Shown: positions 34,701-42,862 of the stretch, one piece after another | Layout: each line of letters starts with the position of its first letter | Position numbering within the stretch: the stretch's first letter is position 1 | NCBI GenBank assembly: GCA_016711705.1 | Contig: JADJSK010000006.1 | Coordinates: 62,001 to 126,000 of the forward strand | Reading direction: 5' to 3' | Source: Candidatus Brachybacter algidus | Lineage (GTDB): Bacteria; Bacteroidota; Bacteroidia; Chitinophagales; Saprospiraceae | DNA: 64,000 bases | Made by a program: the position numbers and the translations under genes | Notes under the pieces: model-generated | Databases searched by the model: none | What the model was told of the DNA's origin: nothing | The model's input: the letters and a program-made list of their open reading frames with translations, nothing else

Positions 34701-37347
34701 GCTCAAATTGGAATGTGGAAGATTGGGCGGTAGTGATCCGGGATCCAGCATTGGTATCGATCCTTTTATGGCCAGTGGCGAGATATGTTTTATTCAGAAT
34801 CAGGATGGCAGTAAAGGCTTTACCGGAGATGTCAATTTTGGTTTGGGATTTTTTGCCATGAGTTTGAAAGCCGGCTTTGGTAGTTATGGCAAACCTGAAG
34901 ATGGCCGATATGGCACCAATAAGTATTATGGTTGGTGGTATTTTGACGGCATGGCAAGAGTCAGTCCGGGTCTTCCTATCCCTGCTTTTCCGCCTATTGC
35001 TCATTTTAATGGTTTTGGGGGAGGAATTTATTGGAATACGACAGCACCTTCCATCAATGTAAGCATGGATCAGATAAGCCAGATGACAGGGCCTACTCAA
35101 CCTGCATCTACTGATGTCAAACCATCCCCTTCTTTTGGAAGCCGCACTCTTGCTTTTAGAACAAGTTGGAATCTGATAATGGACCAGATATTTATGGTAG
35201 ATCCTTTTGTAGCAGGTACCTGGAATCCTGTCCATGGGTTACAATCACTTTCATTTGGAGGAGATTTCTGGTCATTGGCCACAACATATGCCGCAAGAAG
35301 TAATGCAAGAATTTATGGTCATAGCCAGAATACCCTCACCTTCATGGATGATGGTGATAATCCAAAGAAGGTTGCTTTGCTCGGTACAAATAATATTAAG
35401 GCAAATATTATAGACAATGTATTGTACGGTGCAGGACTCAACAATTCATTGATCAATACTGCATTTGCCATTGGGCATGAGGATTTCTTCCCAACTGAAC
35501 CTAGCAATGACGATGACGATAACCTTTTTTGGTTTTTCAATGCAGGCAATCCTTACAAAAATGATATGGGTGGTGTAGTGTTTGACATTCCGGGATTTAA
35601 TCTGAGTAAAAACAAAACTAATGGCAATAATCTAGGCATTGACGCATCTTTCCAAGCAATGATTTATGCCATGGTTGGTCAAAATATTCCAAATTATTTG
35701 CCTAACCCTCCCGGTGAAGTGGCGACACTTTTTGGTACAAAAAATTCAGATGAAGGAAGTTTCTCCGGAGGTTCTAAAGAGGATGAAAGAAATGCTACTA
35801 CTGCCAATTCAGGAGAAGGGATAGTTTTTGGCAGTCATGTGACAGCTTCCTGTGAGATCAGCGCCATATTTTATGCAAGTCTTAAAATATTCGCAGGATT
35901 GGATCTAATGTTGGTCAATATGGAAGGAAATAGTTGCTTTACCTCGAATGGAGAAGTCAATGAACCGGGTGTAAATGGATGGTATGGCCAAGGCAGAGCA
36001 TATGCCGGAATAGAAGGAGCAGTAGGTGTCAAAGGAAAGATCTTTGGCAAAGAAATAGATATAAAAATCATTGAATTGGTGGCTGCAATAATGGTGGAAG
36101 CCGGAGGTCCCGATCCGATGTGGCTGGATGGAAGAGCTGTATTGGCTTACAATCTCCTGGGTGGTACCATCAAAGGGAGCACAAGGATGATGATCAGTGT
36201 CGGAGAAAAATGTGTGCCTCCAATTACCAGTCCATTTGACTTCCCAATAATTGCAGAATATTATCCGAATGAGGAAAATAATAGAAAAATTAGCCCTTTT
36301 GTAAATCCTACTGTCTCTTTTACCGTTCCGATCAATGAAACATTATACATCCCTGATGTCGATGGTAAAACCCAGCAAATTAGACCAATCCTTGTAGAAA
36401 ATGATTTTAAAATCATTAAAGATTGCTCCAATTGTACCACATCTGAACGGGATACACGATATGACCTGATCGCTGAAGATGGAAGGTCTGCCTCATATGA
36501 TCCAGTCAATCCACTCACGGGAATGAACAGTGACACCACTAAAAAGCAATACAAAATGCAGCTCAAAGTTAGTGCTGAAGAATATAAAAATGGTACCTGG
36601 AAAAAAGTAAAGATCAATGGAGAGAATTGGGAAGAGTCTATCGACCTGACTTTCAAAACTGATAAATTGCCCTATCCAATTCCTCAGGAAAGAATCGGCA
36701 AAACCAAACCCATCACCAATCAAAAGTTCTATCTGAGTGGGGAACATGTAGCTAAACATTACGTACACACCAGAGATGATATCGCAGGCACTTATTATTA
36801 TCCGGCAGACAATAATGGAAATAGCTTTGATTATTTTGCTGTATTCAAAGATATGCAAGGAGAAGAAATAGTCCGTCAGAACATAACCTATGATGAAGGG
36901 GAAAAGAAATTAAAATGGAATAAACCTGCGCTAGAAAACAATACAAAATATATTGTCCAGGTAGTTAGGAAATCAGTTTCCAATAACCCCATTGGCAATC
37001 AAACTCTTATCAGAAAAACAATCATTGATCAAAATCTCTTGTTGGCAAATACTTCTGACAGCCTTGATTTTCAATATAAAGTAGAACCTGAACTGCCTGA
37101 ATTGTCTCCACTTACGACTGTAGGAACCGGTGAAGTATTATTACATTCTTTCTCCTTCGAAACCAGCAGATACAACACGTTGAATGAAAAAATGGCTAAC
37201 GCTACAGTCACGGTGGAGGAAAAGAATGGATACCAGCGAATTAATATTAATGATACGGAAGGTTTTGATACTTACGGTATTAATGGATGGGAAGACGACG
37301 CTGAGTATTCCAGTCCACCTAGGGTAATGATCAGCAGATCCTTTTGA
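31735..37347 (+). CDS. Giant TANFOR-domain surface protein, main fragment
   Basis: An 1870-residue secreted protein. The signal peptide (FSILIIISTFFCSALLSQ) is followed by a TANFOR-type N-terminal region. In it, FFPPYPREFSAYFNDPQNYSITV, a VFFLGELKGTYNGV strand and MLPEGEYVWCINAYDYN...LSIGCSAPFSIYYGD match the pattern named from Tannerella forsythia. An acidic linker (DVEEEEENGSD) follows, then a very long beta-rich body (about 320-1500) with no domain I recognise, then Fn3-like beta domains near the end (about 1500-1870). The frame ends VMISRSF because four T at 37342-37345 occur where three would continue it as SRSFDSPFHNNLSKPKLGNF. The remaining 290 residues are in the next entry. No enzymatic motif was seen. 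Confidence 0.8.
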   Translation: MKKNKFSILIIISTFFCSALLSQRPLEVIINFFPPYPREFSAYFNDPQNYSITVINHTDVEQTVFFLGELKGTYNGVLIKTLDQFKSDIPVIIAANAVVNLSGDQIGNLYQDASFGDFIIEGIPPQDLNLNGMLPEGEYVWCINAYDYNSEFTPLSIGCSAPFSIYYGDQITFIAPYEEEVVENQVFPIQYNANISDPTKRAQLEYEIKMIDLTEYPDADLDLLFLDGSAQPVLEVENEEELYIYNDDGAAIELEEGHHYGIRIKAIDPFGEVQFANNGYSEIRTFWFGFNPNDVEEEEENGSDCYQNCNYTARIPKTNAGDATSFAEWKIGYFTMEDIQANSTVSNEYEGTATIKIPWLDDLKVAVQFNNIKVNSQGRVWSGNAKGIDESNNAYDLGDIYNTLFVGNSECPSATIAAISDDISTARNVANLIAGQPSGLPLGINQTIQGRQFTLGIIDMNFEPDRANMAMLSVVDMQSLAEDLWISVAGNDMCLTPDGIGGEYILHQAFETQSIGFGNLVVKTYGGMGDEELIKQNYCFLEVNCDGIRTVALRGEVNFPRSTIVPDKNGNIGAGKAKAYFEMTLDFRDDPTTSPYAYNGEGDQQGTHLMLGLSMDPFQIKGLEGWTFAPENGIMDMSDLENPDNIVFPPEYDLSSIGGGDVQLINTWRGFHFSNIQLFAPKQFSKGPRQGAFFSNVILDPDITMDAGIIGLLSVGDGNFEGWGFSIDTFKLHIVQNTFINGQMLGKVNPPITGDIDYIKYKAILDKNEDDDFRFYAVAMPDTLISVPISVAKAALCPNSYVTFTLDPDHSSISTFLKGQMVMDVIENLPAEIELPDIIPGFQIRLADFQLNYNSTQGFVTPDMVADGTGSAFGFGIEIQDATCGDLYSGPIFEFEGFEGYEYDVSDMHDLLTIGLPSEDYAMQENIDGFPISINDIEIGFSGKDISLDFDLDLNLSAEPLSIMIGTRLNLISRISTNAQGIDRFNIKRLKLECGRLGGSDPGSSIGIDPFMASGEICFIQNQDGSKGFTGDVNFGLGFFAMSLKAGFGSYGKPEDGRYGTNKYYGWWYFDGMARVSPGLPIPAFPPIAHFNGFGGGIYWNTTAPSINVSMDQISQMTGPTQPASTDVKPSPSFGSRTLAFRTSWNLIMDQIFMVDPFVAGTWNPVHGLQSLSFGGDFWSLATTYAARSNARIYGHSQNTLTFMDDGDNPKKVALLGTNNIKANIIDNVLYGAGLNNSLINTAFAIGHEDFFPTEPSNDDDDNLFWFFNAGNPYKNDMGGVVFDIPGFNLSKNKTNGNNLGIDASFQAMIYAMVGQNIPNYLPNPPGEVATLFGTKNSDEGSFSGGSKEDERNATTANSGEGIVFGSHVTASCEISAIFYASLKIFAGLDLMLVNMEGNSCFTSNGEVNEPGVNGWYGQGRAYAGIEGAVGVKGKIFGKEIDIKIIELVAAIMVEAGGPDPMWLDGRAVLAYNLLGGTIKGSTRMMISVGEKCVPPITSPFDFPIIAEYYPNEENNRKISPFVNPTVSFTVPINETLYIPDVDGKTQQIRPILVENDFKIIKDCSNCTTSERDTRYDLIAEDGRSASYDPVNPLTGMNSDTTKKQYKMQLKVSAEEYKNGTWKKVKINGENWEESIDLTFKTDKLPYPIPQERIGKTKPITNQKFYLSGEHVAKHYVHTRDDIAGTYYYPADNNGNSFDYFAVFKDMQGEEIVRQNITYDEGEKKLKWNKPALENNTKYIVQVVRKSVSNNPIGNQTLIRKTIIDQNLLLANTSDSLDFQYKVEPELPELSPLTTVGTGEVLLHSFSFETSRYNTLNEKMANATVTVEEKNGYQRININDTEGFDTYGINGWEDDAEYSSPPRVMISRSF

Positions 37348-37435
37348 TTCACCATTCCATAATAACCTTTCTAAGCCAAAACTTGGAAATTTCGCCGCCA
37401 CTTATATAAATGAATACAAAGGCGAGTGGACAGGC

Positions 37436-38227
37436 GTGCAGTCTGAACCGTTTGACCTCGATCCAAATGGTAACTTAGATCTGGGAGGCGGAATAATAAT
37501 CAGTCAGACACAGGGTGCAGGTGGCAATCAATCAAACGGTCAAGGCAATAATGAAAACAATAATAGTAATCAAAACAACCAGACTTTAGATCTTGACTTT
37601 CCAAATTATTTGCCGAATACGAATTTTCATTGGCAAGACGCAGAAGATCTTCATCAAGACCTGAATGAATTTGTAATCAATGCAACCATATTGAAAGATG
37701 GTGACGAAGATGATCCTTTTGAGCCTGTAAATGGCATTGGATATCATGAAGAAGATTCGCACATGGATATCGCGACATTGCAACAGCATGGTCCTAGTAG
37801 TTACTTGTCGATACCATCAAATCCGTCGAATAATGATCCATTTACAAATGAAGAATATGCCGCTGGCGGCTCAATTGATTATACTATGGGCAATCATCCT
37901 TTATCATTGAAATACTATGTGACGGAAGATATTCTTGCCGATGCACAGGCTTATGCCGACTTTGGAGAAGAGTGGGTTGATATTACTTTGACAGGAGACT
38001 TTTCGACAGGAGGAGGACTTAATTATAGCCAAACTCTCTCGGCTCAAGCGGCTCAAGCATTGATCGATGAGCTGGAAGAAGTGACCAACGCGATTATTAA
38101 TAGTGCTTTGATCAATGGTCCCGGAACAAATGGATTTTCAAACAAAGTAAGATTCAGAGCCAATAAGTCCTATGAAGCAGGAGAAACAGATAATGGTAGT
38201 TCTAAAACCCTTCAATTCTCAAACTAA
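37436..38227 (+). CDS. Giant TANFOR-domain surface protein, C-terminal fragment
   Basis: This continues the preceding protein after the one-base T-run shift at 37342-37345. The same frame is open from there (FDSPFHNNLSKPKLGNFAAT...YKGEWTGVQSEPF), and the start at 37436 is only the first possible start codon. It has an Asn/Gln-rich linker (NGQGNNENNNSNQNNQ) and a beta-rich end (ADAQAYADFGEEWVDITLTGDFSTGG...VRFRANKSYEAGETDNG). No type A sorting domain is seen. Its stop overlaps the ATG of the fibronectin-type gene (TAATG), so they are coupled. Confidence 0.75.
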   Translation: MQSEPFDLDPNGNLDLGGGIIISQTQGAGGNQSNGQGNNENNNSNQNNQTLDLDFPNYLPNTNFHWQDAEDLHQDLNEFVINATILKDGDEDDPFEPVNGIGYHEEDSHMDIATLQQHGPSSYLSIPSNPSNNDPFTNEEYAAGGSIDYTMGNHPLSLKYYVTEDILADAQAYADFGEEWVDITLTGDFSTGGGLNYSQTLSAQAAQALIDELEEVTNAIINSALINGPGTNGFSNKVRFRANKSYEAGETDNGSSKTLQFSN

Positions 38228-40257
38228 TGAAAAGAAGCATTTTAATATCCATGTTGGTTTTGATTGGCATTAACAATATTTTAGGGCAGTCAAAAACTAT
38301 TGACCCAAACCTTTCTTTGAATGGCAAAGTCAAGATTAATTGCAAATACTATGGTGATTCGATCGCAGTAAGATGGGGATATGACAATCCTCAACTTTGG
38401 TATTACCACATCACGCATAGTGTAGAGTTGTACAAAAGAGATGTCACCAACAATGGTAAATATGAAAAAATTGGCGAATTTATACCTTGGGATTCTACAA
38501 AAATGGAGCAGACAGCATCCATAATGGCCGATCCTTCTATGATGGTCGTAGCGTTGGAAAATATCCATCGCCATTGGAACAATACTTTATTTGATGGTTA
38601 TAATTCAGTGCTCGAGCGCAGTGACAATTTTTATAACAGATGGACTTTAGTTCATCTCGCTGCCGACCGCGACATCAAAGCCGCAGAAGCTTGCGGTATG
38701 CGGTATATCGATAAGAAAATAAAACCTAAAACGACATATGCCTACAAAATTGTAGCCAGAGGTAATACAATAAAGACAGATTATCGGGTGGTAGCGCCGG
38801 TCATCCGACCTTTTAAGCCGGTGATGTATAATACAAAAGAGGAGGAATCTTCTGTTACGCTTATCTGGGAAAAAAAACTACATGATTATCATTACTCGTC
38901 TTATTGGATCGAAAGATCTGTGGATGGTAAGAATTACACCAAAGTGAATGATGCCCCATTCGTTCAACTTTTTGCTGAAGATCTGGGCACTAAACCTGTT
39001 TGGTATACTTACAAAATACCCTGTGAAAATTATAAAAAAACCTGGTTTAGAATCCGGGGACTAGATGCTTTTGGAGATGTTAGTGAAGCTTCGGAGTCCG
39101 TTATTGGAATTGGTCGAGATCGAACGCCTCCACCTCCGCCTATACTGACTGCCGATAGCAGTATGACCCATTTGAGCCAGGTACTTAGATGGAAAGTTGA
39201 AAATCCAGCCGAATTAAAAACATTTCACTTGGAAAGGAGCTTTGGTGACGCTTCATTTGTGAGAAAAAATTGGGCACAAGGCAATGAAAACTTTAAGAAA
39301 GACACGTTCCTGATCGAAGGAATGTATAAGTATAGATTGATTGCTGTCGATACAGCAGGAAACGAATCCTTTTCTTCTCCTATTTATGTCAAAGCATTTG
39401 ACCTCCAACCGCCAATGAAGCCACATCTACCCTTGTCGAATGTAGATACCATGGGACATGTGTTATTGAGGTGGGATGCAACGGATGAAAAGGATATTCT
39501 CGGTTACCATGTTTTTGCTGCGGATAGCAAAGGCAGGAATTTTGTGAAATTGACCAGTCATTTTATTCGTGAAAGAATATACGTTGATTCACTCAATCTT
39601 CATTTACTAAATCAATCTCGTTTTTACCGAATCGTCGCTGTGGACAATGATTATATGGAGAGTGAAGCATCAGATATTCTTGAGGTAAAATTGCCTGATA
39701 TTAATCCACCGGCACCTGCCATCATAGGAGATTATCGTGTTTCGGAAGAAGGGATCAGATTGACCATTCTACCATCTAGCTCCAGAGACGTAGTGCGACA
39801 TGAATTAAGAAGAAAAGATGGTTTGGATGAATGGAAAGCTGTTGCATCTTTCAATAACATACCTCCTTTTTATTTAGACAGTAATATTATAGCCGGGGTG
39901 AATTATAAATATAAAGTGATAGCCATCGATCGGACAGGATTGGAAAGCGCTTCAATTAAAGACATCGAATTGACTGGTAAAAAGTCCATAGTAAATGCTT
40001 CCACATTAAATTATGGAATTGATTCAAATCGTGTAGTATTAAATTGGAAAAGTTCAAATGAAGAGTATGCTGAAATGAGGGTTTTCAAATTAAATAGTAG
40101 CAATAATTATATAAAAATTGCCACAATTAAAAAGGGCAATTTTACCTATGTCGACCAAAATTTGGCGAAAGGAAATACCTATAAATATCGCATTCAATCG
40201 ATTAAAAATAATGGACAACTGAGTGCTTTTTCCAATGAAGTGGTGGTAAATTATTAA
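38227..40257 (+). CDS. Secreted fibronectin type III repeat protein
   Basis: A 676-residue secreted protein. The signal peptide is SILISMLVLIGINNILGQ. After a first domain (about 22-195) there are about five Fn3-like domains of 85-95 residues. Each starts with a Pro-rich boundary and keeps the Trp/Tyr core, for example PFKPVMYNTKEEESSVTLIW, TPPPPPILTADSS, LQPPMKPHLPLSNVDTMGHVLLRW and INPPAPAIIGDYRVSEEG, each ending in YRLIAVD or YKVIAIDRTG type strands. The last domain ends YRIQSIKNNGQLSAFSNEVVVNY. No enzyme domain or sorting domain is seen. It is coupled to the TANFOR gene by a TAATG overlap, so it probably acts in the same surface complex. Confidence 0.85.
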   Translation: MKRSILISMLVLIGINNILGQSKTIDPNLSLNGKVKINCKYYGDSIAVRWGYDNPQLWYYHITHSVELYKRDVTNNGKYEKIGEFIPWDSTKMEQTASIMADPSMMVVALENIHRHWNNTLFDGYNSVLERSDNFYNRWTLVHLAADRDIKAAEACGMRYIDKKIKPKTTYAYKIVARGNTIKTDYRVVAPVIRPFKPVMYNTKEEESSVTLIWEKKLHDYHYSSYWIERSVDGKNYTKVNDAPFVQLFAEDLGTKPVWYTYKIPCENYKKTWFRIRGLDAFGDVSEASESVIGIGRDRTPPPPPILTADSSMTHLSQVLRWKVENPAELKTFHLERSFGDASFVRKNWAQGNENFKKDTFLIEGMYKYRLIAVDTAGNESFSSPIYVKAFDLQPPMKPHLPLSNVDTMGHVLLRWDATDEKDILGYHVFAADSKGRNFVKLTSHFIRERIYVDSLNLHLLNQSRFYRIVAVDNDYMESEASDILEVKLPDINPPAPAIIGDYRVSEEGIRLTILPSSSRDVVRHELRRKDGLDEWKAVASFNNIPPFYLDSNIIAGVNYKYKVIAIDRTGLESASIKDIELTGKKSIVNASTLNYGIDSNRVVLNWKSSNEEYAEMRVFKLNSSNNYIKIATIKKGNFTYVDQNLAKGNTYKYRIQSIKNNGQLSAFSNEVVVNY

Positions 40258-40300
40258 TTATTATTTGTTATTTATTATTGAGTTTATTTAAATATGTACC

Positions 40301-42400
40301 ATGAAATATTCCGGCTTAGTTTATTATATAATTTTGTCTTTTGTTTTCATATTTTCTTCTTGTTCCAAGGACATTCTGGACCCAAATGGATTTCGTGGAA
40401 AAGATGAAATTAAGGATAATTATTTGGTATTGCGTGACCAAACTATTTTTCTTTCTCCTTCAGAAAAAACCGAAATTAAATCTGTAAAAAAAGATGAAGT
40501 TATTGTCAATTCGAATGGGGTATTAAGTCAGAAGATCAAACCTGGAACTGTCCTGGTTAATAGTGGAATAAGTGCCGGAGATTCTATTGGATTTTATAGG
40601 AGAGTTTTGACAATCTCCAGCGTTGGAAGTGACCTGATACTCACTACAAAAAATGTCGGACTACAGGATGCATATAGTAAATGGTCAATAGATTCGAGGT
40701 CTGATAAATTCACGATTCAAGACCGATTTGGAGAGTGGACAGATAATTTTTCCATCGATGCAGGAATAGCTGAAGTTACCTTTGGGGGCAGCATCAATCC
40801 TGATTTCGACGTACAGATGAAGTACAAAAATTATTATTTTACTTCCTTCTTTGATTCTCTTTTACTAGCTCAGGCGCTTGAAAGTGGTGGCTTCGTGGAT
40901 CCAACCTTTCACCTGCATTTTGAAGGGCTTCAGCTCACTGTTAAAGGTTCGGTGGCGGTGACCCAATCATTTGAATTGGCAAGCAATTTCAATTTACCAA
41001 CTGTTCTAATTTCTCCCATAGCTGAAACTGGTCTTGGCTTGTATTTTTCACCTTTGGTCAGCCTTTCCGGAAAAGTAACCGGCACATTTCAGAGTGCAGT
41101 TTATGAGAAGACTGTTGGTCCATATGATATAGATCTTTCTTATACTTATGGTGATATTTCACCGGTTTATACCAGCACTTTAAATGCTTCACTTAATCCG
41201 GAACCATATCAGGACTGGGCATTGAGTGCTAGTGGAGAGTGTGAATTGCAACTTGGAGCCCAATTCTTCGTAAGTGTTCTTGGAGGGCAGGATTTAGTAA
41301 AAAGTGGTATCAGCCTTTTCAGTTATTTTACACCTAAAATAACTCATCTCGGCAACTTTACCAACTTGCAGCCGGGCTATGACCTCACCATGGACATCGG
41401 TGCAGGAACTAATTTTTTCTTCGATTTTGATCTTATTAAAGATTTTTTGTCCTCATCGTGGTCCACTGACGATTATAAATACGACTTGTTTCATCTTTCT
41501 GCAATTGTCGAACCGTTCAATCCTTATACTTCGGTCGATTTAAATTATAATCAGGCATTGCAGACATTTACTTTGACCGTCAATAATGATGATCCCAGCC
41601 GAACGTTTTACAACATCCTTATAAATGATGCTCAGATCACCGATTTGGGCAATCCTACTTTTAATTATAATCAGGAATACACACTCAATTTGCCATTGAC
41701 GGGCGACGTCATCAATAAAATTACAGTAAAAGATGTATTTTCTGTTGGGTGCTACCTAGACGACGTGTATGTCGATGAAGGTGCAATAAGTGATTGTCAG
41801 CAATCTGTTACAGATGAGGAAGGCAATGTATATTGTACAGTAAGAATCGGCAATTTAAATTGGATGGCAGAAAATCTGAGATTATCCACAGCAGGAAGCA
41901 GTTATGATGGGGAGCTAAATTATGAATCAAGATTATATGGGAGGCTCTACACTTTTGATGAGATAATGAATGGATATTCATATAGCGAGTCGACCTCCAG
42001 TAATGTGATCAGAGGCCTATGTCCGCAAGGTTGGCACCTGCCAAGACTGGCAGAATGGAACGATTTGGCAAATGCACTTGGTGGATTCACTGTTGCAGGA
42101 AAAAACATGAAACTTGGCTCTGCTGCGCTATGGCCCAACGCCTCGCTGCCTGATCAAAACACCTTTAATGTCACTCCTGCAGGCGAGCACTATATATGGA
42201 AATCCGGAGGTTCGGCCTTCGGCAACAGAAAAAAACTGAGTAAATTCTGGACAACAAGGATTGGACTTTTGGGAGAAGTGACCATTATTGAGATCAACTC
42301 TACCAATGGTATAGGACAAAACTACAATGTAAATACAGACCCAACTTATTATTCAAGTGTTAAGTCTATTGGTTATAGCTGCAGATGTGTGGAGGATTGA
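40301..42400 (+). CDS. Lipoprotein with C-terminal FISUMP domain
   Basis: A 699-residue lipoprotein. The signal ends in a lipobox, IFSSCSKD, with the lipidated cysteine at residue 21. Residues about 30-480 are beta-rich with repeated strand patterns (ALNASLNPEPYQDWALSASGECELQLG) that I do not recognise. Residues about 500-697 form a FISUMP domain (Fibrobacter succinogenes major paralogous domain): DEEGNVYCTVRIGNLNWMAENLR, GRLYTFDEIMNG, RGLCPQGWHLPRLAEWNDLANALGG, and a SIGYSCRCVED tail. It is the fourth gene of the barrel/TANFOR/Fn3 cluster, with a 43-base gap. Its biochemical role is unknown. Confidence 0.85.
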   Translation: MKYSGLVYYIILSFVFIFSSCSKDILDPNGFRGKDEIKDNYLVLRDQTIFLSPSEKTEIKSVKKDEVIVNSNGVLSQKIKPGTVLVNSGISAGDSIGFYRRVLTISSVGSDLILTTKNVGLQDAYSKWSIDSRSDKFTIQDRFGEWTDNFSIDAGIAEVTFGGSINPDFDVQMKYKNYYFTSFFDSLLLAQALESGGFVDPTFHLHFEGLQLTVKGSVAVTQSFELASNFNLPTVLISPIAETGLGLYFSPLVSLSGKVTGTFQSAVYEKTVGPYDIDLSYTYGDISPVYTSTLNASLNPEPYQDWALSASGECELQLGAQFFVSVLGGQDLVKSGISLFSYFTPKITHLGNFTNLQPGYDLTMDIGAGTNFFFDFDLIKDFLSSSWSTDDYKYDLFHLSAIVEPFNPYTSVDLNYNQALQTFTLTVNNDDPSRTFYNILINDAQITDLGNPTFNYNQEYTLNLPLTGDVINKITVKDVFSVGCYLDDVYVDEGAISDCQQSVTDEEGNVYCTVRIGNLNWMAENLRLSTAGSSYDGELNYESRLYGRLYTFDEIMNGYSYSESTSSNVIRGLCPQGWHLPRLAEWNDLANALGGFTVAGKNMKLGSAALWPNASLPDQNTFNVTPAGEHYIWKSGGSAFGNRKKLSKFWTTRIGLLGEVTIIEINSTNGIGQNYNVNTDPTYYSSVKSIGYSCRCVED

Positions 42401-42862
42401 GAATGGAAATATTTTATTAAAAGACTCAAGTCTCGTAAATATTGCTAAATCATTATTCATTATAAAATGCTAAAACCTTTCCACCTTAGGCCTATCATGC
42501 ACCATAATACTTTTAACTAATTTCTATCCCTCTTCTCTAATTCTAGTGAATTTTATCACTTTATAAATATGCCAAATTTAATGCTCGGATAAATAAATGA
42601 CCCCTTTGGGACATTATTTGCACCTTTTCTTCCCGGATCAGCTATAAAAGTTTTAGAAATAACATAAATTAGCAAATTAACCTCAATCCACAATTCTGTT
42701 CTATGAGGATTTATCATACTGATCTATTTTTTGACCATTAATTGCAAAATAATTTTTTAAGGCAGTTGATTAATAAAAAATTTATCGGTGAGCAATTATT
42801 AAACTTTTGAAAAGCGTAGAACGCAACTGTTTATAGCAATTTATTAAGCAAACAATCTTTTT
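42401..42862. other. Intergenic region
   Basis: About 460 AT-rich bases between the FISUMP lipoprotein and the metalloprotease gene. It presumably contains the end of one transcript and the promoter of the next. I see no strong terminator, -7 box, repeat or small gene that I can support. Confidence 0.3.
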
